Assembly (NCBI GenBank): GCA_934255135.1
Contig: CAKQMV010000003.1
Coordinates: 1-64,000 of the forward strand
Origin: an uncultured Clostridia bacterium
GTDB lineage: Bacteria > Bacillota > Clostridia > Peptostreptococcales > Anaerovoracaceae
Reading direction: 5' to 3'
Length of the DNA: 64,000 bases
Positions 24,041 through 33,894 of this stretch are shown piece by piece; within the stretch, counting starts at the first letter, position 1, and every line of letters starts with the position of its first letter. Under the pieces are notes generated by a model, which was not told the DNA's origin, ran no database searches, and was given only the letters and a program-made list of their open reading frames with translations. The position numbers and the translations under genes are program-made.

Positions 24041-24612
24041 TTCTCAGTTCCCTTCGTCCAGGTAACATTATTCTGCTTATCCACCCTAAGCTCAGCAGCG
24101 TAATAATAGTGTGCAGTCAGTTTATACTTCTGATCGCCTACGACCACATTGTACGAAATCTTAAGATCATCTACACGGATATTCTTACCCTGAATATGAT
24201 TCTGATCCTCAACACCATTGTTCCACATATGCGGCTTCGCAAATGATATCGTCATGCCCTCAACCTTGTAGTCCTTGAGCTGATCAGAGAAATCCACATC
24301 GGCCTTGATTGACACAGCTTCATCTGATGCCTGGCAGGCCTTCGTGTAAAAGCAACTCCTTAGGCTGCTTCCGAGGCTTCCCGCAGTAGACGAATTTCTA
24401 AGGGATGAGTCGATTGTGTTCAGGATCGATTTTGCGACATAATAAGTCTGCCTGCTGTCGATCCTTCTGTTAACAGCATTCAGGCTGTTTGAGGCCGAAG
24501 TAAGCACTGCGGCTCCGACTATAGCGAGTACCGCCATGATTATCACTGCAAAAATCAGTGTATATCCATTTTCATTTGTCACCCCGGTTTTCCGCGAGCA
24601 TCGTCTCTTCAT
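24010..24612 (-). CDS. Minor pilin-like protein, PilX/GspK-like
   Basis: 200 residues. TNENG/YTLIFAVIIMAVLAIVG has the prepilin glycine and helix but Phe in place of Glu at +5. Absence of Glu5 is typical of GspK- and PilX-type tip subunits. The rest has a DUF4900-like look (RQTYYVAKSILNTIDSSLRN), without certainty. It lies between the giant prepilin and the PilV-like gene. Confidence 0.72.
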   Translation of the reverse strand: MKRRCSRKTGVTNENGYTLIFAVIIMAVLAIVGAAVLTSASNSLNAVNRRIDSRQTYYVAKSILNTIDSSLRNSSTAGSLGSSLRSCFYTKACQASDEAVSIKADVDFSDQLKDYKVEGMTISFAKPHMWNNGVEDQNHIQGKNIRVDDLKISYNVVVGDQKYKLTAHYYYAAELRVDKQNNVTWTKGTEKWNLTGIDQN

Positions 24613-24651
24613 CGCTTCTCCTGCTTATTCCTATGACAACATTCCCTTGAT

Positions 24652-27429
24652 TTATTTCCATGGTGTTCTGTGAAATCTGTTTCCGATCGTTATGCCAGAA
24701 GCTGCATCTGTAACATTAAAGTGTGGGAATGGATACTCGAAAGGTTTGGCTATTGAGCCGTTAACCATCCCATCGAAGCTGTGCTTAGCAAGCTCTGTCT
24801 CGCTAAACTTGGCCGTATCCGTCTCATTGATCATAAGTTTTGTATCTACAGTATCTAAAGTTACGCAGTTTTCAAATACGGCTGCAGCATCTTCAGCAGA
24901 GCTGTAATATATTCCATCTGGCGCATACGTTTTAGGATATGTTCCCACTATATCACCAGCATTGTAACAGTCTGATACCGTAATTTCCTGATTATTCTTT
25001 TTGCTGACCTTACTTATGATACCTGCAGCATATGCTCCTGTAACATTGCCGGTATTGTAACAGCTCTTAATAAGTATCATATTATTGCCATACGCATAAT
25101 TGGCATACATAAGTGCTTCTGCACATATTCCTCCGGCATTATAATTCTTATCACTTTCTACTGTGCCTGCATTATATGATGATTCAATTGACAGCGTTCG
25201 TTGCTTAGCTGAAACGTTATTAACATTACTGCAATAATTCTCAATATATCCGGTAAGTCCACCCGCATACAGGCTACCATTGACATGCGATGCATTGACA
25301 CAGTACTTGACAGTTGCATCATCTCCATAAGCAGATGCTTTTAGTACACCCGCTATTCCACCGGCGTAATATGCACTAACAGTGGTGATATCATTAACGC
25401 ATTTATCACTGTACATATAGTCAGGAGACATATTGCTATCGGCGCCGAAATATCCAGGCAGGACAGTTCCTGAATTCTCTACACCTGTTCCTACTTCGCA
25501 ATATATGATATCAGCAAAATTCTCACCAGCAATACCGCCCGCCATCGCCTGTTTTTTGCTTGCTTCACGTGTATTCTTCGCGCTTATCTTAGCAATCACA
25601 CGACAATTGGTAATAACTCCGCCGGTGATTCCAATTTTTTTCTTGAAATTGCCGTATCTCATATTCTTACCGACAATGCCGCCTGCACGAACACCATTAG
25701 CGTTACCACCCACAACGCCTATTCTTCCACGAACCGTACAATTGCTGATTGTTCCCCAGTTCTCTCCGGCAATCGCACCAACTCGATAATTTCCGAAGAT
25801 AAATGGAGTAAGCTCACCATCAGAAACAGTCGTCTGTCCGGTCTGTTTCTTATACTGATCAAGGAAACTGTCAGAATAATCAATGTACACACCATCGACG
25901 CTTGCAGTCGATGTGATACATGTAAACAGTCCGGTCATACTGTTTGCCGCACTCGCTGATTTGTCAAGATTTATAGCAAGATCATAAATCTTCTTACCCT
26001 CACCCTTATAATGCCCGATAAATCCGATTATGGCTCCACCGTCATTTACGGTTTCAGCATATGACTTGTCGGTTCCGATCGGCTTCCAGCTTAAGATATC
26101 GTTGTTGTAATTTCTGCAATAGATATCATTCAACTGAATGTAGCTGTTATCTATATTCTCATTGGCAGGTATGCTAAGCGGCATATTTGGTTTATAGTTA
26201 GCCGGCTGCTCCTGCTGAGCATAAAGTCTCAAATTGTTAAGATGTCTCGCACTCTTGATGCCGTAGTAAAGCTTGCCACCTTCTCTTGTTACATCAGAGA
26301 ACATCGAATGAACCTTGTTCGATGTACATACAATATCAGGATTCACTGAGCCACTCTTATACACCTTAAGAGTCGAGCCAAGCTCTGAGCATCCGAGCGT
26401 ATCCTTATGATTAACCATGCCAAGCTTAGAGCTGTCCTGACAGTCAAGAATAAGCACCAGAATATCTCTGCCGTTCTTCTCATATATATAAGAAGGAAGC
26501 ATCTTCTTAAAAGTGTCCTTATCCGCATATTGAGTTGAATCCGCGATTGCTTCGCTTACGTTACTGCGCTTCTTGACACTCGCTAGATTTATCGCCCCCG
26601 AGCTCTTGCTGTCAAAAACATAGTTCTCTGAGCCGACGCCCTTTATCTCAAGCTCAAGCTTCTTGTTGAGATAATCTTCCGGCAGCAGAATCTCTATGGT
26701 AAGAAGGCCATAATTTTTGCCATTATTAATATTGTATCCCTTACTTGAAATCCCATCGGAATAGTACTCATCATAATCGGCCATGACGATAGCTGCGTCA
26801 CTTGTGTAATCCGCACCGTCCTCTATTTCAAGATTTTCAGTTCCGTAGAAGCCGACCCTGCCCTTCCTAAGGGCTTTGTCAGATCTTGCCGAAACATTGT
26901 AGCAGCCATCACCGCTATCTCTGTATACAAGCGCATCAACCACATCAGAATAAAACGCCGAAACGACCTTACGTGTCGTCGCGTTATACTCAATCAGAAT
27001 TGAATCATCGAGAATCTCCTTGTCAGCAACATATCGATCAAGAAGCATAAACAGGCTGTTGGCATCCTTGTTCTCAGAATTCTTGTCAATTTTCATGTAT
27101 CGCATATCGGCTTTCGTGCCTGATGCTTCAGAACCTTCCGCATTATCTGATGAATCACCTTTAAGTCCGGTAATCGTAGTTCCCATTAGAGCCCACTCTG
27201 AGCTGTCCCACAATCCTGACGCGTTCTCCGACGACATCGCTTTCTGTGCCGCGAGGAAAATATTTCGTGCAGTCCTGTTTCGTGCGCTCTGTCCCGCATT
27301 CTCGATAAATCCTATTCCAGAAGGCACCACAATAGTAGCGACAATTGCAATGATAGTAACTGTCACAATCGCCTCTATCAGAGTAAATCCTCCGCGCGCT
27401 TTTCTGTTGTGTTGCTTTCTGTTCAACAT
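24652..27429 (-). CDS. Giant prepilin-like protein with GLUG-type repeats
   Basis: 925 residues. The N-terminus is a class III signal, RKARGG/FTLIEAIVTVTIIAIV, followed by a pilin-like alpha-1 helix. The C-terminal half contains several GLUG-like turns: AGGIVGKNM, AGGIAGENFA, AGGIAGVLKA, AGGLTGYIEN and AGGICAEAL. These beta-helix repeats are known from surface adhesins and IgA peptidases. The protein may be a tip-located adhesive pilin assembled by the same machinery, as for large type IVb or com-type tip pilins; this is inference. It lies between pilT and the small minor pilins, and the four form the pseudopilin set of the operon. Confidence 0.85.
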   Translation of the reverse strand: MLNRKQHNRKARGGFTLIEAIVTVTIIAIVATIVVPSGIGFIENAGQSARNRTARNIFLAAQKAMSSENASGLWDSSEWALMGTTITGLKGDSSDNAEGSEASGTKADMRYMKIDKNSENKDANSLFMLLDRYVADKEILDDSILIEYNATTRKVVSAFYSDVVDALVYRDSGDGCYNVSARSDKALRKGRVGFYGTENLEIEDGADYTSDAAIVMADYDEYYSDGISSKGYNINNGKNYGLLTIEILLPEDYLNKKLELEIKGVGSENYVFDSKSSGAINLASVKKRSNVSEAIADSTQYADKDTFKKMLPSYIYEKNGRDILVLILDCQDSSKLGMVNHKDTLGCSELGSTLKVYKSGSVNPDIVCTSNKVHSMFSDVTREGGKLYYGIKSARHLNNLRLYAQQEQPANYKPNMPLSIPANENIDNSYIQLNDIYCRNYNNDILSWKPIGTDKSYAETVNDGGAIIGFIGHYKGEGKKIYDLAINLDKSASAANSMTGLFTCITSTASVDGVYIDYSDSFLDQYKKQTGQTTVSDGELTPFIFGNYRVGAIAGENWGTISNCTVRGRIGVVGGNANGVRAGGIVGKNMRYGNFKKKIGITGGVITNCRVIAKISAKNTREASKKQAMAGGIAGENFADIIYCEVGTGVENSGTVLPGYFGADSNMSPDYMYSDKCVNDITTVSAYYAGGIAGVLKASAYGDDATVKYCVNASHVNGSLYAGGLTGYIENYCSNVNNVSAKQRTLSIESSYNAGTVESDKNYNAGGICAEALMYANYAYGNNMILIKSCYNTGNVTGAYAAGIISKVSKKNNQEITVSDCYNAGDIVGTYPKTYAPDGIYYSSAEDAAAVFENCVTLDTVDTKLMINETDTAKFSETELAKHSFDGMVNGSIAKPFEYPFPHFNVTDAASGITIGNRFHRTPWK

Positions 27430-27449
27430 TGATTTCGTCCCTTTATTTT

Positions 27450-28508
27450 CTAGAATCTGCCTCCAAGATACTGCTTAAGCTCGTTTCGGTCAGTCGCTGC
27501 GTTCTCTGCAGTCTCAAGTGTAATCTTGCCAGTTCTCACAAGGCGTGCAAGATTGTTTCCAAGAGTATGCATTCCAAGTGCCATTCCAGACTGCATAACG
27601 TTTCCGAGCTGGTAACACTTGTTCTCACGAATAAGATTTCCTGCAGCATCAGTTCCGAGCAAAATCTCTGTCGCAGCTATTCTGCCATCTCCCATCGCGT
27701 TAGGAAGGAGTGACTGCGTGATAATTCCGCGCAGAATCGTGGACAGCTGGTTTCTCATCTGCTGCTGCGTTTCGGGTGGGCAAGTGTCAACAATTCTGTC
27801 GATAGTCTGTGCAGCACCTGTTGTGTGCAGCGTAGAAAGTACCAGATGTCCTGTCTCAGCTGCAGTTACAGCAGTCGAAATAGTCTCATAATCTCTCATC
27901 TCTCCAACTAGGATGATATCCGGATCTTCTCTAAGAGCCGAGCGAAGAGCACCAGCGAAGCTGTCAACCGACTCGCCGACCTCTCTTTGATGAATCATGC
28001 ACTTGTTCTGGTCGAAAACATACTCAATCGGATCTTCTACCGTGATGATATGGCCGCTTCTTATCTTCGAAATGTGGTCTATCATCGCCGCAAGCGTAGT
28101 TGACTTTCCGCTTCCTGTAGGTCCGGTTACGAGAATCAGTCCTCTTGGCTCCTCCGCAAGTCTTCCAAGAACACCAGGAAGTTCAAGCTCATCAAGGCTT
28201 GGAATATGGTCATTCAGAAGTCTGATTGCCGCCGAAAGGCCGGTTCTATCCCTATACACATTTACTCTGTGTCTCGTACCATCCGGAAGCTCAAGGGCAA
28301 AATCAAGATCTCTCGCATACGGATCTCCCGCTTCGCACGCATTGCACATTTCTACGATGATATCTCTTCTCTCTTCCGCTTCTGAATGTGCATCCCATGG
28401 CTTCAGCTTGCCGTGAAGTCTTGCCGCGATGCCAAGCCCCTCACTTACGTGAATATCGGAGCAGCCCTGCTCTCTTGCCGCCTTAAGCAGCTTTACAAGT
28501 CTTTCCAT
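27450..28508 (-). CDS. pilT: Type IV pilus retraction ATPase PilT
   Basis: 352 residues. Asp-rich start DIHVSEG, Walker A GPTGSGKSTT, Asp box, Walker B SALREDPDIILVGEMRD and His box GHLVLSTLHTTGA. The AIRLL-like C-terminal motif region is present in variant form. It drives pilus depolymerisation and twitching. Encoded after pilB on the same strand. Confidence 0.95.
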   Translation of the reverse strand: MERLVKLLKAAREQGCSDIHVSEGLGIAARLHGKLKPWDAHSEAEERRDIIVEMCNACEAGDPYARDLDFALELPDGTRHRVNVYRDRTGLSAAIRLLNDHIPSLDELELPGVLGRLAEEPRGLILVTGPTGSGKSTTLAAMIDHISKIRSGHIITVEDPIEYVFDQNKCMIHQREVGESVDSFAGALRSALREDPDIILVGEMRDYETISTAVTAAETGHLVLSTLHTTGAAQTIDRIVDTCPPETQQQMRNQLSTILRGIITQSLLPNAMGDGRIAATEILLGTDAAGNLIRENKCYQLGNVMQSGMALGMHTLGNNLARLVRTGKITLETAENAATDRNELKQYLGGRF

Positions 28509-28552
28509 CTTAAACCCTCTTCTTTATATCAATTGAATAATCAATTCTTAAT

Positions 28553-30247
28553 TTAGTCTTCTTCTGAAGCATAATAAGCGATCTTGTAGTATTCCTCCAT
28601 TGAGGTAACACCATTAACAACGAGCTCAGCTGCCTCATCTCTAAGGCTTTTGAAATTCTGCTCCTTGCGTAGATATGCTCTGATATCGCTTAAATCATCT
28701 TCTCTTGTGATCATCTTTCTGACAGGACCATCGATTACAACCATTTCATGAATCGATCTTCTACCTCTATATCCAGTGTTGCTGCACTTCGAACATCCAA
28801 GCCCTCTCTTGATCATAAGCTTCTGGTCAGTCGGAAGTCCGAGAGCCTCAAGCTCCGCCTCAGAAGCCTGATAAACCTCGGTGCAGTGCGGACATACTTT
28901 TCTCATAAGTCTCTGCGCAACGAGTCCGACAACGGAGTTGGCAACCATATATGATGGAACACCCATGTCACGAAGTCTTACAACAGCCGAAACTGCATCG
29001 TTGGTGTGAAGTGTCGAGAATACCTGGTGACCTGTGATTGCGGCTCTTACAGAAATGTTCGCAGTCTCAGAGTCTCTTGTCTCACCAACCATGATTACGT
29101 CCGGATCCTGTCTCATAAGCGCTCTAAGTCCGCTTTCAAAAGTCAGCCCTGCAATGTTATTAACCTGCATCTGATTCACGCTTGAGAGATTTCTCTCGAC
29201 TGGATCCTCAATTGTTGACACGTTTACTGCCCTCTGTGATACCTTCTCAAGAACCATATACAGAGTTGTAGTCTTACCTGAACCGGTTGGTCCTGTGATG
29301 TAAATGATTCCATGAGGACTCGCGAGCATCTTGCTGAACTTCTCATAGTTCTCAGGAGTCATACCGAAGGTCGACTCAGAATCAACGATCGCGTTCGTGT
29401 ACAGGAATCTTATAACCGCCTTCTCACCAAAAACAGTCGGGATTACAGATACACGCGTGTTGATTTCCTTGCCCTCTAGATGCATCTGGAAATGTCCGTC
29501 CTGCGGAAGTCTTCTCTCGGCAATGTCCATTCCGGCCAAAATCTTTATTCTTGCGATAAGTGACATCTGGATGGACGTGTTGAATCGTATCATCTCCGTG
29601 ATTACTCCGTCGACTCTCATTCTTACCTGGATGTGGTTCCTGAACGGCTCGATATGAACGTCACTGGCGCCAGCTCTGTATGCCTGAATAAGCAGGTTGT
29701 TAAGAGCTCGTACAACCGGTGCATCATCGCCATCAGTCGCATCTAGTGTAAGGATGTCGGATTCCCTTTCAGGTCCTGCTTCGGAATCCATCTTACGGAA
29801 CACATCCTTAGTCGCAACCTCTGCATAATATTTATCAATGGCCTTATCGATATTTGCCTTGATATCGAGTACAACGTTTACTGTCTGATGAGTGTACTGT
29901 CTTACATCCTCAATGGCATAGAAGTTAAGAGGATCGCTCATCGCAACCTCAAGTACACCCTCACCGCACTCGGTTGCGATAAGATTGTACTTCTGTGCCA
30001 TCTGCTTCGGAATCTGTCTTACCGCCTCAATATTCAGAGTTCTTGACGGAATATCGGTAAGCGGAAGCTCGAGTCTTTTGGACAGAGCCTGAAGAATCTG
30101 CTTCTCATTGACGAACCCCATCTCCATAAGAATCTCTCCGAGTCGCTTACCCTTGTTATTCGCCTGCCAGTCAAGTGCTTCCTGCAGCTGATCATCATTT
30201 ATATATCCATATTCCTTCAGTACATCACCGATTCGAATATTTTTCAT
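28553..30247 (-). CDS. pilB: Type IV pilus assembly ATPase PilB
   Basis: 564 residues. MshEN N-terminal domain (about 1-140, two units of the type IGDVLKEYGYINDDQL), then the GspE ATPase with Walker A GPTGSGKTTT, Walker B LMRQDPDVIMVGETRD and His box TGHQVFSTLHTNDA. The zinc tetracysteine is CPHC followed by CSKC. It powers extension. MshEN domains of this class can bind cyclic di-GMP, but the critical residues were not checked in detail. Confidence 0.95.
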   Translation of the reverse strand: MKNIRIGDVLKEYGYINDDQLQEALDWQANNKGKRLGEILMEMGFVNEKQILQALSKRLELPLTDIPSRTLNIEAVRQIPKQMAQKYNLIATECGEGVLEVAMSDPLNFYAIEDVRQYTHQTVNVVLDIKANIDKAIDKYYAEVATKDVFRKMDSEAGPERESDILTLDATDGDDAPVVRALNNLLIQAYRAGASDVHIEPFRNHIQVRMRVDGVITEMIRFNTSIQMSLIARIKILAGMDIAERRLPQDGHFQMHLEGKEINTRVSVIPTVFGEKAVIRFLYTNAIVDSESTFGMTPENYEKFSKMLASPHGIIYITGPTGSGKTTTLYMVLEKVSQRAVNVSTIEDPVERNLSSVNQMQVNNIAGLTFESGLRALMRQDPDVIMVGETRDSETANISVRAAITGHQVFSTLHTNDAVSAVVRLRDMGVPSYMVANSVVGLVAQRLMRKVCPHCTEVYQASEAELEALGLPTDQKLMIKRGLGCSKCSNTGYRGRRSIHEMVVIDGPVRKMITREDDLSDIRAYLRKEQNFKSLRDEAAELVVNGVTSMEEYYKIAYYASEED

Positions 30248-30274
30248 GCGATTATCCTCCCTTTGAGCCAGCAG

Positions 30275-31138
30275 CTACTTGGCTTCTGTACTCTGGTATA
30301 CCTTGAACACAAGCTCAGCTACATACGGCGAGCTCTTCTTCTTGGCTCTTGAAATCACTGCACTCAGGATTCCATCTCCACCCGTCGACTCATTCTTCGA
30401 AATGCTGTAAGAAATGATCGAAATTCCCTTGCTAGCATTTGCTGTTCCGACAAGTGTTACAATCTGTGACAGTGTTCCTCTAACGCTCACTGTCACGAAC
30501 TCTGTCTTTACGATGCTATCGTATCCAAGCGATGTTCCATCGACTTCAGTGCTATCAGACGTTCCAGCTGTATTGTCCGAAGAGCTTTCAGTCTTCGCAT
30601 CTGTGCTCGATGAATCTGAGCTTGACGAATCCGCGCTGCTGTCACTTGAATTGCTGTTTGCATCAGATGTATTGCCTGATGAATCATCTGTTGTAGCCTG
30701 CGTGCCATCTTCAGTCTGATTTTCAGATGAAATGCTTAAGCTTACCGGCTTAAGTCCACAGTCAACTACTAATCCTGTAATAAGACTATCAATATCCTCA
30801 TTTACGAGAATTGCGTTAAATTTCGGTCTGATATCGTTAATATTTGCCTTGGTTTCCTTAATCTTATCCTTGGTAGCCTCAAGAGTAGAAATTGCAAGCA
30901 CCATCTCCTGCTGCTCCTGCTGCTTTTTTAGCAGAGTCTCGTTAACCTCGTCGTGCTTCGCTGCTGCGGGCTTGAGCATAAGACACACTCCAACAGAAAG
31001 AATAATTATGATACCCAAAAGGTAGAGAAGCACCTTCTCCCTCTTCGTTCTCGCCTGTATATATCCTGTTAAACCGCCCCCTGCGTTCAGTCCGAGCTTC
31101 TCCTTGAGCGCAGCCTTATCTATGCTGATTCTCTTCAT
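30275..31138 (-). CDS. pilO: PilO-like inner-membrane assembly protein
   Basis: 287 residues. A cytoplasmic start is followed by one helix (LLYLLGIIIILSVGVCLML), a coiled coil (about 65-100) and a ferredoxin-like PilO/GspM domain. The domain is split by a Ser/Asp/Thr-rich low-complexity stretch of about 60 residues (about 145-205). PilO bridges PilN and the pilus platform. It follows pilM and pilN in the usual order. Confidence 0.85.
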   Translation of the reverse strand: MKRISIDKAALKEKLGLNAGGGLTGYIQARTKREKVLLYLLGIIIILSVGVCLMLKPAAAKHDEVNETLLKKQQEQQEMVLAISTLEATKDKIKETKANINDIRPKFNAILVNEDIDSLITGLVVDCGLKPVSLSISSENQTEDGTQATTDDSSGNTSDANSNSSDSSADSSSSDSSSTDAKTESSSDNTAGTSDSTEVDGTSLGYDSIVKTEFVTVSVRGTLSQIVTLVGTANASKGISIISYSISKNESTGGDGILSAVISRAKKKSSPYVAELVFKVYQSTEAK

Positions 31139-31158
31139 TGTTCCCCCTTAGAGACCCA

Positions 31159-31752
31159 CTAGTATAGAGTACAAGTAACCGTAAAGTTGTAGCGTCCGTC
31201 GTCACCCTCGTAGCCTGTGTACTTCACATCTGAGAAGTCACCAGTCTTCTTGAGACTTCTTACCTGATCAGGCACGGCCGTAGCATTCTTAGTCGACGCA
31301 GCAACCACAAACGTTCTGTCCTCAGAATTGTACGAATAGGAAGTGACTTTTGCCCCACTCAATGCAGAAATAATCGTATCGAGCGTGTCGGCATCCATCT
31401 TAGGAAGGCTCTTTCTCCACTCAACCGCACTGTTCATTTTGTCAAAAATCGCGGTCTGCTTCTTCAGTTCTTCCTGCTTCTCGAGGCTCAGGTTGTAGTC
31501 ATTCTGTACCTTCGGTGAGTCTATGTATTCCTGAATTTTGCTGATTTCGTGATTGTGAACCGCATCTGAAATCTTAAAGAATGCAAAAATCGCGATAATA
31601 ATCGCCATCAGAATAATCATCGGAAGCACTCCGAAAAGAAGCTCCTTGCGTCTCGCAATTGCCTCCGGATCATAGAAGTACCTCTCATAAAGGTTGATTT
31701 CCTTGCCTCTTCTTGACTTGTTCTTAGTTAAATTCTGTAGTTTGTTAAGCAT
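31159..31752 (-). CDS. pilN: PilN-like inner-membrane assembly protein
   Basis: 197 residues. The cytoplasmic start INLYERYF is the PilN segment that docks into PilM (family consensus INLLP). Then come one helix (MIILMAIIIAIFAFFKI), a coiled coil and a small C-terminal alpha/beta domain. Confidence 0.85.
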   Translation of the reverse strand: MLNKLQNLTKNKSRRGKEINLYERYFYDPEAIARRKELLFGVLPMIILMAIIIAIFAFFKISDAVHNHEISKIQEYIDSPKVQNDYNLSLEKQEELKKQTAIFDKMNSAVEWRKSLPKMDADTLDTIISALSGAKVTSYSYNSEDRTFVVAASTKNATAVPDQVRSLKKTGDFSDVKYTGYEGDDGRYNFTVTCTLY

Positions 31753-31764
31753 ATTTGTAGTTCC

Positions 31765-32652
31765 CTAAATCAGTCCGCCAGCTGCAAAAGCATACTTATC
31801 CAGTCTGAATGGCAGCTCTGTTCTTGTCTCGATAATCTCTTCATCGCTTCTTAAGATATCGGCTTTAATTGAAAATCTCTCACTTATATTCTTAAAAATA
31901 ACGGTCTCATCCCTTCTGCAGCCGCAGAGAATTACCTTATGAAGCTTCTCTGCATATCCTTCTGAATACGCGAATTGTATCAGATTCGATACAATTCTCT
32001 CCACCTCGGTGCTAAGCTCCGGAGTACCTCTCTCGCTGAAGATTCTTTTGACATCGGACACTCTGAACTCGCCGTCGATGTAGATGCATGAGTAAAGATT
32101 GCTCGCGTCAATCATCAGAAGGATGAAGCTGTCGTTCCTTGTCTCGGGCAAAAACTCCATGAGTTTTATCTGGCAGTCAAGTCCCGACGTAATCGACTCT
32201 ATCTCGATTCCCTCATCTGCAAAAATATTGATATATGTTCCGATAAGCTCCTTCTTAACAAGGCACACAACAGCTCTTCTGTCCACATCCGAGCTTCCGA
32301 GCATTCTGTAGTCGTAGATGTACTCATCTTCTTCATCGAACACAGAGGTGAATTCTCCCTCAATCCACTTCATCATGTCCTTATCCTTAAGCTTCGGCGC
32401 ATCGGTAACATGAGTCTGTAGCTGTGTTCCTCCGATTACAAGCTTAACGCCTCGATCCATCATATCCGGGAACTCATTAAGAAGTGAAATAAGAGCATTT
32501 CTGAACTGATATTCTCCGATAATTACACCATTAAGAACTGTTCCATCAGGAATTGATGTCTCCGCAAAAGCATCGATTACCAGCTTATCGCCTTTGCGTT
32601 CTCCGCTGACAAGCTGCATCGATTCGTTTCCTATGTAAATTACTGTTTCCAA
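31765..32652 (-). CDS. pilM: PilM-like actin-fold protein
   Basis: 295 residues of actin/FtsA-like fold (IYIGNESMQLVSGERKGDKL, then FILLMIDASNLYSCIYIDGE). It is cytoplasmic and binds PilN. The frame opens with an ATG at 32667 that overlaps GGAGG; the ribosome site then favours a TTG start at 32652 (ETVIYIGN), 8 bases downstream. The start choice is inference. Confidence 0.85.
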   Translation of the reverse strand: METVIYIGNESMQLVSGERKGDKLVIDAFAETSIPDGTVLNGVIIGEYQFRNALISLLNEFPDMMDRGVKLVIGGTQLQTHVTDAPKLKDKDMMKWIEGEFTSVFDEEDEYIYDYRMLGSSDVDRRAVVCLVKKELIGTYINIFADEGIEIESITSGLDCQIKLMEFLPETRNDSFILLMIDASNLYSCIYIDGEFRVSDVKRIFSERGTPELSTEVERIVSNLIQFAYSEGYAEKLHKVILCGCRRDETVIFKNISERFSIKADILRSDEEIIETRTELPFRLDKYAFAAGGLI

Positions 32653-32676
32653 GTACAGTACCTCCATTTCATGCTG

Positions 32677-33876
32677 CTATGCGCCCGCTCCGATTGTGTT
32701 GTAGAGAGCCGGAAGCGGCAGTATTACTGAAACAATTATAATTCCGATAATGATTGCCATAAAGATGATCATTGCCGGCTCCATAAGTGTGGTCATTCTC
32801 TGAATTGCTATATCTGCTTCATAGTCAAAGCTGTCAGCAATTGATTCGAGCATCGAGTCGAGTCTTCCAGTCTCCTCGCCGACAAGGATACTTGCCGGAA
32901 GCTTCGGATCGATTCCATCAACCTTTTCGATTGAAGCGGATAGTGCCTGTCCTTCTCTTACTGATTTAATAAGTGTAGGAAACTGACTCGCAATATATCT
33001 GTTTCCGATTGTGTCTCTTGTATTCTCAAGTGCAACAATCATTGATAGTCCGCTCGAATACGATGAGCTTAACGTTCTTGCAAATCTCGCCGTATAAATA
33101 ATCTTAAGAAGCTTTCCCGCAACTGGAAGTCTAAGCTTCAGCTTGTCGAGATTGTACTTAACATTCTCCTGCGCTGTAAGTGCCTTTACTACAAACACCA
33201 GGGCTACGATTACAAGAAGAATTATCTTCCAATGATTCCTTATGCCCATACTCAGATTAAGTACTCCCTGAGTCAGAAGCGGCATCGGTGCGTTCAGATC
33301 ATTGAATACTTCGAAAAACTTCGGCAGTACGAACAGGAATATAATCAGCATTACTGCAAGTGTAACCACTGCCAGAATTGCCGGATATAGAGCTGCAGAT
33401 ATAACCTTCTGATTAATCTTGTGCGACTTGTCATAGTGCACAGCCATCTTCTTCGCAGCTTCATCCATTCCACCAGTCGATTCTGATGCCTTAAGCATGC
33501 TTATCAGAAGAACCGGGAAAGTTCCGTTCTGATTAGTCATTGCTTCCGAAAGCATCAGTCCGCTCTGAAGATCCGAATACAGATTCTCATATATTTTCTT
33601 AAGCTTCGGCTTCATATCCCGCTGGCTTAAAATCTTAACCGCTCTAATAAGCGGAACTCCAGACTCAAGCATAGTTCCAAGATCTCGGCAGAATTCACCG
33701 AGCTGCTTGTCATTAAGCTTTATCCTCTTTGTCTTGCCGTCATCCTCAGCACATTCGATAACATACAGACCCTTCTCGCGAAGCTTCTCTCTAAGCTCCC
33801 TCGGCTCTGCAGCTCTCTCTGTTCCTTTTGACTTCTTGCCCTGCTTATCCGAAGCAGTGTAACGGTATAATGGCAT
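32677..33876 (-). CDS. pilC: Type IV pilus platform protein PilC
   Basis: 399 residues. It has two GspF domains of four-helix bundle type (first LGEFCRDLGTMLESGVPLIRAVKIL, second RFARTLSSSYSSGLSMIVALENT) and three membrane helices, ending in IIFMAIIIGIIIVSVILPLPALYN. It is the inner-membrane platform of the machine. Confidence 0.95.
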   Translation of the reverse strand: MPLYRYTASDKQGKKSKGTERAAEPRELREKLREKGLYVIECAEDDGKTKRIKLNDKQLGEFCRDLGTMLESGVPLIRAVKILSQRDMKPKLKKIYENLYSDLQSGLMLSEAMTNQNGTFPVLLISMLKASESTGGMDEAAKKMAVHYDKSHKINQKVISAALYPAILAVVTLAVMLIIFLFVLPKFFEVFNDLNAPMPLLTQGVLNLSMGIRNHWKIILLVIVALVFVVKALTAQENVKYNLDKLKLRLPVAGKLLKIIYTARFARTLSSSYSSGLSMIVALENTRDTIGNRYIASQFPTLIKSVREGQALSASIEKVDGIDPKLPASILVGEETGRLDSMLESIADSFDYEADIAIQRMTTLMEPAMIIFMAIIIGIIIVSVILPLPALYNTIGAGA

Positions 33877-33894
33877 TCTCTATCTCCAATTTCT

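Noticed and set aside
30414..30719. Plus-strand ORF opposite pilO, rich in Val/Ser/Leu
   Set aside because: Antisense shadow of the Ser/Asp-rich linker codons.
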